A stretch of 64,000 nucleotides of DNA from Incurvaria masculella (Eukaryota; Arthropoda; Insecta; Lepidoptera; Incurvariidae). The position numbers and the translations under genes are program-made. Location: assembly GCA_946894095.1 (NCBI GenBank), contig OX335647.2, positions 12,728,001 to 12,792,000 on the forward strand. Direction: 5' to 3'. The notes below the pieces were generated by a model. The model was not told the origin of the DNA and ran no database searches. It worked only from the letters and a program-made list of their open reading frames with translations. Position 1 is the stretch's first letter; every line of letters begins with the position of its first letter. Below, piece after piece: positions 19,378 through 30,845 of the stretch.

Positions 19378-20760
19378 TGTAGCCTTGTTAATTTAAAGGG
19401 TGTGATGCATTAGAAGAAATGAGTAAGTAGGAGTGGTTGCCACGGACAGACCGACAGACATATATAGGGTTTCAAGGGCCCAGGGATCTTCCGGTGGTTC
19501 GTTGTACTTTAATTAGGCTACAAGATATCCAGGTGGTTACGCCGGTGTATAAAGTGTGATGTGTAGAGGAGGGATCTCATGAATGTACTTGGTGGCAGCT
19601 CTGCAGCGTGTGGGGGAGGCTGTTCACAGGTTGGGAATGGGTGAATTTGTAGGGAATCGATGAATAGCGAATTAACAGACTACAGTAGGTACAAAAAAAG
19701 ATGTAATAAATTATAGACCATTTGAGGCACAAAACACAAACAGACAATCAAAAATACACCCTGGCATTGTCCTATTTAAGACACCTACAAATTAAGAAAA
19801 TTGGGCTGTGGCGATCTAACCATCTACCTAAAATAGCCTATATTTAGAAGCACAAAGAAGACTATAAATAATTAACAATCAAGGCGGTGTTCTAACACGG
19901 CCTTAGCCTAACCTAATATCCAAATGGCCGGGGTTCCATGCCGGGAGCTCGGGGTGGGTCCGAGGTCGTGCGTAGTCGAATGGGCGGTGTCCTGCTTCAA
20001 TGGGTGGTCCTGATAGACGCTCTTTGCGGTTTCATCGTAGATTTCTACGGGGGGCTGGCGTTAGAGTATAGGTACCGTGCGGGGATCCAGCAGGCGTACG
20101 GCGACGCTGTGGTGGTGGGTCTACGTGTTGAAGATGTCGGACCGGCGACTGTGACAGGGCACGGCGGAAGCTGTGGCTGCTGGTCCACGGGCTGAAGACA
20201 TCGGAAGGCGTGGGTGTGGCCTCGAAGTAGATCACGCCCGGCTGCTCACACGGATACGGAACACGGCGGCACGGCGGGCGCACCGATATTCGCGAAGGGT
20301 GGTACGCGGACAGCTCAACCAACTTTGGGAGCGAAAGTTTTCACATTTTTGTTAATGTCGCCTGACTCCTCGGCCTCGGGACCCGCACTCGTCGGAGCAT
20401 GTGGCGCGACCGTGCGTCTCAAGGTGCTGCCCGCTTCTGCCCGTGTCCCGCGGGCGGCGCGGCGGAGGATTGCCGCGTGTTTCGACATTCCCAATCGGCG
20501 TCGCTAAGGCCCCAGTGGCGAGATCCGGTGCAGCATCTCGCTTGCACCTTGCTGGGAGCGCTGCTGTTGCGTCCTTGTCTTGTGTCTAACGAATTTAACT
20601 CAAACGGCGCTGTTTGTGCACCAGTGCCGAGATCCGGTGCAGCATCTCGCTCGCACCTTGCTGGGAGCGATGCCGTTGCGTCCTTGTCTCGCACTCAATG
20701 CAAAAAGATAATCTCGCCCCTGGTATCGTTACGTCATAAGGCGGCGCGGCGGACGCTACA
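19378..20760 (-). repeat. 5' LTR (right copy on the plus strand)
   Basis: Second 1383-bp LTR at a constant offset of 10,237 from the left one. The only difference seen is G at 20037. It carries the element's promoter in principle; I could not fix a TATA box or start site. Confidence 0.97.
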
Positions 20761-20764
20761 GATA
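20761..20764. repeat. Target site duplication, right copy (GATA)
   Basis: Matches 9137-9140. Confidence 0.85.
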
Positions 20765-21253
20765 ATCAAATATATGTTTCATGTTTCATTGGTCGCGTTC
20801 TTGTGGATAAGAAAACACAAAATATAGTATTTATACGCTTTAAAATAAAATATCCTATAGTAGAAATGAGGCCAATCCAGCAGAAAGAGTAATCGTGTAT
20901 GTTGTACAGACTTCGCTATATTTATTGCGGACTGTATTGTAAATGGCCACGCACAGGCCTACTAGGCCGGCCGTGTCTGTTTTGAAATCTGGGTTAAGTA
21001 AACTTCGACGTATAAATTAAACAACCAGAAGTTTCACCAAAATACTTAGTATTATTATATTTATCGACGAGTGGCGACTTTCACTGCCGCTGGTGCTTGT
21101 AGACACTCCGCTCTCACAACGCCAACTACACTGTCGAATCTACGTACCGATCTTCACTTTAATTAGCATTGATTTGACAAAACAAGACAAGAAAAGATTT
21201 TCTTTAATGGTGGGGATTTTTGAAACCACGACCGAAGTCTCGTATCTTCCTTG
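20765..21253. other. No feature recognised
   Basis: AT-rich right flank of the LTR element; nothing identified. Confidence 0.5.
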
Positions 21254-21450
21254 CTTCGAAGTTGAATCGGCGTAAGATGTGAGAAAACATGCCATAAAAT
21301 TCGATCAATTCTGAACCAATCAGTAACGTGTATGTCATACCTCCTGCTCTCTTATTAGGTAGAATATTTGGCACCCACTTTTGATTGGTGCAGAATTGAT
21401 CTAATTCCCTCACTTATTTTCTCACATCTTACGCCGGTTCAGCCTCGAAG
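21254..21450. mobile_element. Foldback MITE candidate with 34-bp terminal inverted repeats
   Basis: 21254-21286 (CTTCGAAGTTGAATCGGCGT then AAGATGTGAGAAAA) is inverted at 21417-21450 with about three mismatches. The pairing continues inside (GATCAATTCTGAACCAATCA against TTGATTGGTGCAGAATTGATC with its flank). The whole 197 bp can fold into one hairpin and has no coding capacity. Transposase family unknown. Confidence 0.8.
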
Positions 21451-22109
21451 TTCTCAACGTTCAGTAATGGTGTTATGGTTTTTGTATCTAAGTTTTGACA
21501 AAAAATCGAGTGTGTAATATTTCATGAATTTTAAGGACATTTTGTTCCTTTGGTTGTTAATCTTCGTTCCTTGTGGAAAGCCGTAACAGAAAGTATAGTG
21601 AAAATGTAACCTTGACAAGTTTATGAAAATGTATTAGGTTTGATTTTACAGTAAAATTAAAACCATCTGAAATCATTCAGAAACAATTCACAGGAAGGGA
21701 GTTCGCACGTTTTATGTGTACGCTCTTTTCGTATATGTTATGTATAAATTTAAACGTCTAAACTTACTTGAATTTGCGTAGAACAATGTATTTTGGTGTC
21801 AGGAAGTGTATTTAAAACCACTAAAAACGTGCACGGAATATTTTAAAACGCATAGTAACTACGCGTCTTCAAGACACTGTGAATGAAGTTGTTCTGGAAA
21901 ATTATAGAGATATCAATATTATAGTAGAATATTGGCGCAACGAATTGATAAGATAAGATATTTTACTAACATTTATTTGTGGAACGAGCGAAGCAAGATC
22001 ACGTCTTATAGGAGGAAATAATTTTAACAAAAATGTTGTTTTTAGACTTTTACTGATTCTTTCTGTAGTCAATATTGAAAACAAAATGTTACACAATGTT
22101 CGTAAATCC
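21451..22109. other. No feature recognised
   Basis: AT-rich sequence. Confidence 0.5.
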
Positions 22110-22290
22110 ATACTATCCATACTAATATTATGAATCCGAAAGTTACTCTGACTGTCTGTTGTGTTTTTATGCCTAGGCCGCTAAACCAATTTTGATTTTT
22201 GTTATAAAGATAGCCTGGATCTAGCAGGAGGACGTACCTAGGCTATTAGTCTAGTAAAAATCCTAATAAAAAATCGAAGTGAGTGTATCA
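22110..22290 (+). repeat. Dispersed repeat starting ATCCATACTAATATTATGAA
   Basis: Shares CCATACTAATATTATGAAT, CGAAAGT, CTGTTTGTCTGTT-like text, CCAATTTTGAT and AGATAG with 60908-61110 in the same order. I recall this as a common lepidopteran interspersed repeat but cannot give its class. Confidence 0.7.
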
Positions 22291-23555
22291 TATAATATTA
22301 CGAAACGCTTTATTTGGGTTATTTAGATTCAGGAAATAATTCAGCCCGACATCAGTCCAAACCGTATTTAACCGAGAAGAGCCGGGTACCTCAGTTAGTA
22401 GATATATATGTATATACGAACGATAAGATGTGGCATTTAATTAAAAATATTTGTTTTTCATGACTACATGTTCATACTACAGGTACGTGCGCCATACAGT
22501 TTTCAATATTATTCGCAATATGCTTCTGTTGTCAGAGAAAATAATCTACAAATTAAGGTCACACGTGTGTACCCAATTTGCTGAAGAAAATGAGGCCGAC
22601 GCGTTTTCCAAGTATACTTTCTAAAGAATCGAACAAGGTTCCAATTGCATAAGCACTAGTATACACGTTTTACTGGAATGAATCATGCGATTGCCAATAA
22701 GATTGCGATATGCAGCATGCATCAACCAATTATTAGATGCAGAATTAACCACTCGCTTCAGATTGAGAGTTTATATTACAATAAAATGCCATGATGCTTC
22801 TTTTCTATTTGTTCTATCAATTTTTTTAAATTCAATTGATTCAGATAATAGGGTCACATTTCTCTGTAAACATCGATCCAGTTTACAAATAAACGTTTAG
22901 GTAAGAGCGAGTTCGAATTCCTCGCCAAATATTCACTCACTTTTTTAAATATTTAATGTTTCTACGCTTCTCATTTTCAGTTCATCATTTTAATTTGGAA
23001 AAGATCTTTGTCCCATAAATCCGTTGGAAATTCAAATAACAGTTCTGTTATTTAAATAATAATATATTTCTCAGCTTACTTAACTTACTCCCGAACTCGA
23101 ACTCACTCTTACCTGAATGCGAATGAGACAATATACAATGAAGCTTAAAAGGCCAGAAGAAAAAGAAGAAGATAGAAAGTTACAAAAAGCGACGTGTGGA
23201 TTAGACCACTTTAATGACTTTTGATAGAGAAGTAGTTCACTGAAATTCGCCACGGATCAAATCGGCTTTAGTTAGAAGCGAATAATAATGAAACGGTGCT
23301 AAACTGGAACGGAAAACCAGCCTGGTATTGAATATCAGCTGGTCTTATTTCAAAGATACATTTGCCTCACTTTGCTAGCGAGTAAATTTATTCGATGGGT
23401 GCAATGTTTTTTAAAGAAGACCTCACAAGTTTAATTGTAAAAGGCTTAATTTATCATTTTCTACCCAGTCACAAACATACATTTATATTCATTCACGTTT
23501 CGGTGACGGATATCTGGACCGCCTTTAGTGGACAGCTAGGCTTAGCCGTTGCAGT
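22291..23555. other. AT-rich sequence, nothing recognised
   Basis: No gene or repeat boundary identified. Confidence 0.5.
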
Positions 23556-23765
23556 CGGAACGCGTACTACCGCGAAAGGGTCTGCAAGGGTCAAGGTTAC
23601 TGCCGGGTTCGCGTCCCGACGCAAAAGGACTTCGCTCGCCCCCCTGAAGACGGCGGGCGCGTCGCCCGACCCTTGTCCCCGACGCCGGCGGCCGGCGCGG
23701 CGCGGGGCGGCAGCGGCGCGGGGAGCGGACGGCTGGGACCCTTTTACAACAGGTGCTACATAGAT
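23556..23765. other. GC-rich island
   Basis: Rich in CG dinucleotides (for example GACGCCGGCGGCCGGCGCGG near 23680) in AT-rich surroundings. Frames are open on both strands here because of base composition. It could be a promoter or 5' exon; no domain is recognisable. Confidence 0.5.
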
Positions 23766-23828
23766 CGGTTCGATGGGGCCGAGGGGAACACGTGTTAAGA
23801 TGATTTTGATCGAGACCGGCCCGCCAGT

Positions 23829-23993
23829 AAGCCCCGGTTGCACGAAGAGACGGCTGAGTTAATCAATGTTTAAACACGTCACTTTTAGTGATCCGCATAG
23901 AGTTCCTTCCATACTGTCAACACAAAATGACGTGTTTGATCAGACGTTGACGTTGATTTTGATGTTTTGTCCTTTCGTGCACTCGGCCCTGAG
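23829..23993 (-). mobile_element. MITE, GTGCACGAAAGGAC family, copy 1
   Basis: Runs from CCCCGGTTGCACGAAGAG to CCTTTCGTGCACTCGGCCC, imperfect terminal inverted repeats. Inside are AAACACGTCACTTTTAGTG and CAACGTTGAC-like segments shared with copies at 32914 and 56138, here in the opposite orientation. No coding capacity. Confidence 0.8.
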
Positions 23994-25599
23994 ACTACGT
24001 TGTAAGTGATTTACCTATGACGGTAACCTCTAATATTTTAGGGTTAATTTTTTATTTTATCTCAGCGTCGTCGGTTAAGAATACTCACCCGTTGAAAAAT
24101 CAAAATATCAAAGTTTAGACTATTATCTATAGTATGACCGGCAAAACGGTTTCAATAGGTGCTTAATTTTTTTTTAATTATGTAAATTGGTGTTTATCTA
24201 TTTATTAGGTTTTTACTCGATTTCAAACCGGCAGCGATTGGAAACTATAAATGATTTAGACAATATTATTTTTTGTGGTACAAGATCACATATTTATCTG
24301 GTGAATGAGCGTGAAAGATGTATTAATTCACTTCCCGCTCAACTCCCCATACAAACCTGGAAAGAAGATCATGTGCATATGTCTTATCAGAGATCCAAAA
24401 TTATACTCAGAACAGCTTTATTTAATCGAAATAGATGTTTCATAACCATTGCCATTGTAAAAATATGTTTGGTTTCGAAGTTCGAAATATTCGCACACTT
24501 TATACAATAAGTTTGGACGTGGATTAGTCAACGATAAAATAAAAACATCTAAAAATGGTTAGCCATCAGACCTAGCTTGTTTCATGAAGATTGATAATCA
24601 ATTAGGTTTTTGTTTGATTGTTTACTACAGCAGTCGTATTTTTTTTAGCTTTAAGTCGTTTAACATATAACTAATTTTACTAGCACAAAGTTTGACATTG
24701 AATAGGTTTTCTTTCCCACGGCTTCAAAAGATTAGCATAATTTGGAACCATTTATTTCGAAATAATATCGAGGAAATTAATTCATTTCAATTATATAGAT
24801 TGAGTTACGAAAATCAAATTTCTTCTGTTTTATTTTGTAGGGTCTCTGATAGCTTTGACATGTTAGGTCGCCTAGAAGCAGAAAATTTAAATAAGCAGTT
24901 TTCTTCCAAATTGGTTATTATTTGTAATGACTTCAAGATCTCCTCCTTCAGTTTGCAAAAAAAAAGGACGAAAATGTAGGAAAGAAGATGTTTTTTGCAT
25001 ATCCCATCGAGTCGTTTCATAAATCACTTCTTTCTAATTATAAAATTGGGTCCATGTGGTAAGGGGGCTCTCATATTTCCCAAACCGTATCAAACATTGA
25101 AGGCAATATAATTGAACGAAAAATCGGTTTATGGCCAACTTTAGGTAATAGACTGGATAATAGGTATATAATATATATTTATAATAAAAAGCTATGAATA
25201 AAATCTAGTTACAATAAATAATGCGAAGAATGTCCAATCTCATTTCCACTGCGGCATCATCTTAGAGAGTTCTTAGAAATTGTATCAGTAATTAATGGAT
25301 TCATTTTTAAAAGTACCTGAAAATATAAAGTTTTGACACAGAAAACAGACAAATAATTACAAGTTCCTATGTTGTTACATAACACGCAGAAGTGTTTTGT
25401 TTGTGCGGAGATTGAAAATAAAAAATAGGTTTTTTTTAAATATCACACATAATACATATGCATGATATACTTTTGTCATTAAATTCGCACCGAACTTAAC
25501 AATTATCTTTATAATTTTAAAGGTTTAATAAGGTCATCATATGAAAAAGTTACTTCTCATTTTAAATGAAAACTCAAGATTTTTTTTTTACTTTTTGCC
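23994..25599. other. AT-rich sequence, nothing recognised
   Basis: A 107-codon plus-strand frame at 24187-24510 has no recognisable domain and AT-driven composition. A short match to 57035 (TTTATTTTATCTCAGCGTC) lies at about 24050. Confidence 0.5.
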
Positions 25600-26420
25600 A
25601 TTTTATAGGTAGTGACATGATCCCGTTGCTGTATAAATTTTGGGACTACTGATCAAAAAAACGCAACAAGTAGTTTTCGCATTCTTCTCTTGATGTTAAC
25701 CTGACCCTGCCTAAAGAATTCTGAAGAGACTGAAATAGGTGGAATTCTGAAGGTACAAGGTCAGGGGTATATAGCGGATGCATCAACACCTCCCAGACAA
25801 ACTGTCTTATTTTTTGCTAAGTGGCTGAAGATGTGTGTGATCTAGCGTTATCGTGATAAAAAACCACACCCTTTCTATTGATCAATTCCGGTCGCTTTCT
25901 CTCATCTCATCAGTTGTTGGCAGTAGAGATCCGAATCGATGGTTTTGCCGCGCGCCGCCGCGACGGTAAAAGCTCATAATGAACAATGCCCTTCCAATCC
26001 TACCATACACCCAGCATCACCTTATTGCTAGTTAACCCCGGCTTTGCCACAGTCTGTGAAGCCTGACCGACCTTTTACGCAAGTTATCAATCTCTTCAAA
26101 AACGAATCGGTTTCATTACGTCTCAATAAAGAAACGCAATTTAGTACACGGTTCATAAGGTTTCTTTCAGTGAGCTCGTGTGGCACCCAAATATTGAGCT
26201 TTTTTGTGTACCCAGCTTTTTTCAAATGGGCCAAAACTGTTTTGTGGTCAATTTCCAGTTCTTCAGCTACGTCGTAATTATTGATATGCCGATCTGGGTC
26301 CACTTTTAAAAAAATTGCGTGTATTTTATTCGTAACAGAGAATCCTTGACATTAAAAATCCCGGATTGAAAACGGTTCAACCAACTTTGTAACAACATTT
26401 TAGTAATTGGTTTATTTTTT
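25600..26420 (-). pseudogene. Dead mariner (DD34D) transposase
   Basis: The minus strand from about 26400 downwards encodes mariner-type sequence. The helix-turn-helix is at 26160-26300 (NNYDVAEELEIDHKTV, KKLNIWVPHELTERN). After a frameshift near 26070 come QTVAKPGLTSNKVMLGVW and DWKGIVHYELLP, and later NRKGVVFYHDNARSHTS and WEVLMHPLYTPDLVPSEF. The expected TCDEKW reads TCVKG, and the third catalytic Asp is Glu (PSEF), 34 positions after HDN. A stop codon lies between them. It would have cut and pasted its own DNA at TA sites; this copy is inactive. Terminal inverted repeats were not found. Confidence 0.9.
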
Positions 26421-27012
26421 TTAATGTTACCTTTTTAATGTCATCAAAACTAGGCGGATACAAATAGTACAGCCAAAAGAAATTTAATTACAAGTTTATA
26501 CATACTATATGAGAAAATACTTTTTCCCCGACTTATTACTTTTAAGAATCCTGTGCATTTTAATAATGTAAAGATGAAAGTAGTAGTGAAATCGAAGAGT
26601 AAGAGAGCTTTTGATTTATTATCTTATTTTTATACTATTTTTCGAACACGTTATTACTACTCTTTGCGACATCACACAATAAACTTAACCGTTCTGACTG
26701 TTTCATGCTAAAAACATAGGTCTATGTTAAATAAATTTATTAAACGCATACCGCAAAAAATGGTTCGTAGAGCTCTGGTAGAGTCACTGAAAGATGGATC
26801 CTGAAATGAATTGGAAATAATTGTGAGGAATGAGTTTTCCTCGTTTCATATCCAGTTGGAATAGCGCGGGAGGCTTACAAGTGTAATGTCTTTCACGAGG
26901 GATGTGGAGCGAGCCCGCCTCTTCCCCGCGCCGGTACCCCGGTACGGTCGGCAGCGACGCCGCGACTACAGGACGCATCATACATTCAGAAAAGCATAGG
27001 CGTAAAAACCAA
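26421..27012. other. AT-rich sequence with a small GC-rich patch
   Basis: 26895-26975 is GC-rich (CGCGCCGGTACCCCGGTACG). No gene recognised. Confidence 0.45.
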
Positions 27013-27032
27013 TTAGGTTAGGTTAGGTTAGG
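27013..27032 (+). repeat. Interstitial (TTAGG)4 telomere-like run
   Basis: Four exact copies of TTAGG, the insect telomeric repeat. Short runs like this are common within chromosomes. Confidence 0.9.
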
Positions 27033-28479
27033 TTTTGTGCTTTTTAAAATACATACGAAACATTCAGACTTTTAGATGTCCTGGGTTTTGAATCTGGTTC
27101 TTTGTTTGCAATTTATGAAGGCGACCTAGACGAACAAGGCCGCACCACAGCAACTCAGATATGTGAAAATGTTTTAATGGCTCTCTTGCTTACATCGTTC
27201 TGATTGAGGACCATACGCAATTTGGTCGTAAGCGCGAGATGCAACCACTGGTTGTTAGCGAGGGTTGCGAACGGGATGAATGTGTATTATTTCAAAAGCA
27301 AACCACTCGCCAAGTTTTTAAAAATATATTTTATTATTACTAAAGAATAAATTAGAAATAAATTACTAAATTCACTTTTTAAATAAAAATCGGAAATTTC
27401 AAACTTACTTGAGTCATAGTAATGGAATATTACTATAACTGAAGTACGTTTATCCGTTCTAATTCTAATTGTTTATTTAATTTATAGATTAAATTATTCC
27501 TTATTTTAGATTCTATTTAATTTTCAAGCGATCTCTATGAAAATATATTTAAAGTTATTTGGATATTTTAACAATTATTAGGATTCCTGTCGTTTTTTAA
27601 GTAGCAATGAAACATTAATATAAAAACTTGTCAAATCACGTTGCCATATGCAAATGAATTCTGTAATTTCCCTCGTTAATGCTCTTCCTTTTTTGAACAT
27701 CGTACACAATGCAACATCTGTGCCATATGTACTTTGTGGAATGTTTACACAGTACCACTACGCTTGCGCTCTGTATTTGTACACATCCACACAGGCTCGG
27801 CTCACAAGTACGAACACCACCTTAGCGCGTGTAAGCGAGATGGCACTCCATACGAGCGCAGTGTGAGGGAGCGAGAAGGCTGCAAGTTGTTAACTCTCTC
27901 GAGCAAGTTTAAATGAATAAAGTTTGGCTCTCGATAGGAGAATATGCTTGTAAGTCCTATATTTATTCAACCTGCTTTTGTAAAGGTGTACTTATATTTA
28001 TACCGCCGTGCCAGTCACGCACTCTGAGAGCACAACACTTACGTACGAATTAAATTTAACTTAATTAAACTTATGAATAGCAACAATTACTTGCCTGTGG
28101 AAGTTCAGAATAATTTTATATTTGTTCATAGACAGTTATACAGTATAATTTTGATTATTTTGCAATATTAGGAATTTTGTAAAATTTCAAGTTTGTAAAG
28201 CATAAAAGAGCAAACAGAGATGCGTGGGCACAGGTCAACCAAACGAATTTTTTGCATAAATTCGTTTTAGTTCAACAATGGAGAATTTAAAATCCTGGTT
28301 TGATTTGAATTAATGATTCTCTGACAATCTTCTTTGATAATTTATATTTGCACCTAAATCGTATAAATCTTTATAAAAAAGTTATAAAGTAGTGTATTAA
28401 AAGTTAAAATTTATCTCACGAGGAAGCTCGCTTTACAGAAAAAATATATTTGATAAATAAATGATAAAACTCTTTGTTA
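27033..28479. other. AT-rich sequence, nothing recognised
   Basis: Small frames at 27648-27916 show no domain. Confidence 0.5.
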
Positions 28480-28649
28480 CCTATTTCTTCATTTGCAACT
28501 GAGAGAATATTGAATTTTAGTTCCAGCAACATATCCCTAAGAGCAGAGACGTTTTCGAAAGGCACGCAGCCAGTCTCCGCGTCACATGTCACAATGATGT
28601 ATGATGATGAATGGTAATCATTTAGCCCAGCATACCTCAACCAGTACAT
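28480..28649 (-). other. Possible isolated exon (minus strand)
   Basis: From ATG at 28649 the minus strand reads MYWLRYAGLNDYHSSSYIIV, then TCDAETGCVPFENVSALRDM and LLELKFNILSVANEEIG, with a donor-like GGTAACAAAG right after it. Amino-acid composition is protein-like, but codon third positions are not biased and no family is recognised. There is an in-frame stop shortly upstream of the ATG. It could equally be part of an unrecognised repeat. Confidence 0.2.
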
Positions 28650-28770
28650 GATTGTACACAGACATTAAACATTTTGTTGCAAAATAAGATAAATTATTAT
28701 TACGTTTTGTCTGTAAGATTGACGAACGCAGGATTGCAAATGGAACACATATATGTTTTTTTTAAGAAAC

Positions 28771-28965
28771 CAGACTTGGATGGCAAATACCATACAACTA
28801 CCGTTATGATATTAGCCCAATACACACCTTTCCAGAAGGAATTCGGCGCCATGTCAGGACCTTCTCTTTTTATGATCACGGCTACACTGAACTGGATGGA
28901 AAACACGGACAAATTTTCATTGCCGCTTCAACCATAGTTTCATCCGATGCGGTGGTAGCAAGCCG
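28771..28965 (-). mobile_element. SINE copy, minus strand
   Basis: The reverse complement carries CCGTGTTTTCCATCCAGTTC, GTCCTGACATGGCGCCGAAT, GGGCTAATATCATAACGG and GGTATTTGCCATCCAAGTC, in the SINE body order. Head missing. Confidence 0.75.
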
Positions 28966-29725
28966 GGTGTGCCTAACCCTAATACCCACAATGTTACATG
29001 GGTTCCGAACCATAGAACAGCTCGAATTCGTAATTGCTATGTTATGTTATCATTAATTGTTTAGCTCATAAGGTATACGTTACCTGTAAGACTCTTGTTA
29101 TAATCCACGATTCTATTCCACGGCCTAATTTTTGAAATTACTAAAATATTATCTCCTGGTCTCACCGAAAGGGTTTTAGTCCCACTATTGTAGCTGCATC
29201 TGTTCTTTGTGGGCCGGAAAAGTTAACAAAGTGTAGCCTATCTAACACAGAATAAGTTAATGTTAAGTCATTTATGATAATATTATGCCAAAACGAAACA
29301 ATTTTCACGCACCTTCCTGCATGAATTATTTTCGAAAGGAGATTCTATCCCGCGACGTTACAGCCAACAATACACGAAGAAAACAATGTTGAAATACATG
29401 TGTGTTTGAAATTGAGAGCGCGGAGTGGTGGGGAAAGGGGGGAGAAGGTTTCACGGCGAGGGGGGTGGGGGGGGGTGGAATGGGGTGAGGGGGAGGGGGT
29501 AGTTCAATTTCACCGGTAATGGAATCCTGCCGACGCATAAATCAAGAAGCATTGTCGCTGTACAGTTTCCTACCGATCTCGATCTAACGCAATTTACGTT
29601 ACTTATTGGTTATTGCTTCCACTGTACTCAACATTTACGACGTTCTGTTAAAGTTTACGCGCTCAGCGATAGGCCGCATTTACACATACTTAAATTTGAG
29701 CATGCTATAGGTATGCGAAATCAGG
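28966..29725. other. AT-rich sequence with a G-rich block
   Basis: 29428-29500 is G-rich (GGGGAAAGGGGGGAGAAGG, GGGGTGGGGGGGGGTGG) with many G-triplets, so quadruplex formation is plausible. No gene. Confidence 0.5.
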
Positions 29726-29857
29726 AGCGGGAGCACAAACAAGCGATACAGCTATATCGACCGATAAAAGACTATATTTCTCGTGTCCGCTCGCACGGAA
29801 AACGAAACAAAAACACATCTACCGATAAAGCCGAATCGTTGCGTTTGTGCTCCCGCT
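29726..29857. mobile_element. Small MITE candidate with AGCGGGAGCACAAAC ends
   Basis: 29726-29740 is the exact reverse complement of 29843-29857, and pairing continues imperfectly inward (GCGATACAGC against GCCGAATCGTTGC). 132 bp, no coding capacity. Target duplication unclear. Confidence 0.65.
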
Positions 29858-29928
29858 GCAGTAGCACTAGATAGGGAAAGGATTGCGTCGATTAGAATAT
29901 ATCGATAAATTATTTGGATGACGTTATT

Positions 29929-30000
29929 GCCGGGATAGCTCAGCGGTAGAGCAGTGGACATGTAATCCAAAGGTCGTAAGTTCGACTCCCGCTTCCGAGA
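29929..30000 (+). tRNA. tRNA-Thr(UGU)-like sequence, probably a pseudogene
   Basis: Exactly 72 nt in tRNA register. The D arm GCTC/GAGC is perfect around TAGCTCAGCGGTAGAGC. The anticodon arm has 4 of 5 pairs with loop CATGTAA (anticodon TGT). The T loop is TTCGACT. The T stem has only 3 of 5 pairs and the acceptor 5 of 7, and position 33 is A, not the universal T. These defects argue against function. The A and B boxes are intact enough to drive RNA polymerase III, so it could also be a SINE head. Confidence 0.6.
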
Positions 30001-30311
30001 AATGTCCAGACCAAAAGTTTTTTTCAAAATCTGATTAAAATGCTTCAATGCAGATATTGTTGGGTTGGATAACATCAGATAAATGAGAAAACGGCCATCT
30101 CGTATTCATTAAATACATGCAATGATTATGCTTCCGAGAGCCTATCAGCATGGTCTTACGGAGTCCTACGATGTGAGCGCACTTACAACAAGCCAGATTT
30201 AGGTTACAACATTTACGCGTCTGGTTTACATGCTCAAAATTAACCATGACTAAATGCGGCTTTGGGCCGCGTAGGGTAGTTAGTCATATTCACAGCCATC
30301 TGAACTAAATT
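30001..30311. other. No feature recognised
   Basis: AT-rich sequence. Confidence 0.5.
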
Positions 30312-30445
30312 TAAACAGTACAGTCACATATTTTAACGTCGTTATACTGGAAGGAGAAATAATTCCAAGGTCGACGTAAATATTATAAGTGATATCACAT
30401 TTTTCTCCACTACCGGTGTAGCGACATGAAAACATGTGACTATAC
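30312..30445. mobile_element. MITE candidate with ACAGTCACATATTTTAACG ends
   Basis: TACAGTCACATATTTTAACG at the left is inverted at the right as CATGAAAACATGTGACTATA with mismatches, and CGTTATACTGGAAGGAGA pairs with TTCTCCACTACCGGTGTAGC. A related single end lies at 30964-31000 (TTTTCCGGTGTAACGACAAG, then TACGTGACTGTACC). Confidence 0.6.
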
Positions 30446-30600
30446 ATACTTATGAAATAGTTATGTGGCAGATGTCATCCAATGCAAATATAAACGAGCT
30501 TCTCTTAAATTAGATTTATGTTACAGCTTTGAGTAAATGGGTTGACCTCTAATGTTGTAAAAGGAAGTAGAATTCAGCGTTAGGTCTAATAAGTCACGTG

Positions 30601-30845
30601 TGGTAATAGCCGGTTCGGATTCCGCATAAAACTGTACGTGCCCTTCCGTGAAAATTACTTGGTGGTCCCGTATTCCGCCTGGGTTCGTACCATCGCATCG
30701 AAGGAACGATGGTCGAAGCGGCAATTAAAATTGCCCGTGTTTCCATCCAGGTCAATTTAGCCGTAGAATATATTAAGGTATTGGCATGACACCTAGTTCC
30801 CATGCGAGGTTTTGGGTTAGTATCATGATATGACAGTAATGAAAC
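30601..30845 (+). mobile_element. SINE copy
   Basis: GGTTCGGATTCCGCATAAAA, GTACCATCGCATCG, CGATGGTCGAAGCGGCAAT, CCATCCAGGTCAATTTAGCC and GGCATGACACCTAGTTCCCA follow the SINE body order. 5S head missing; tail diverged. Confidence 0.8.

Larger units (their letters stand above)
9141..20760 (-). mobile_element. Complete Ty3/gypsy LTR retrotransposon, 11,620 bp
   Basis: Two 1383-bp direct LTRs (9141-10523 and 19378-20760) begin TG and end CA and are flanked by GATA at 9137-9140 and 20761-20764. Coding is on the minus strand, so the right LTR is the 5' LTR. Order in the element: LTR, PBS, 787-bp leader, gag, -1 slip site, pol (PR-RT-RH-IN), 3.15 kb of non-coding 3' sequence, LTR. The order RT before IN and D,D35E integrase place it in Ty3/gypsy. 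Length is large for the group because of the long LTRs and 3' region. No env-like frame is seen. Near-identical LTRs and open gag and pol point to a very recent insertion. Confidence 0.97.

Noticed and set aside
24187..24510. 107-codon plus-strand frame
   Set aside because: AT-driven composition, no domain, no splice or start context.
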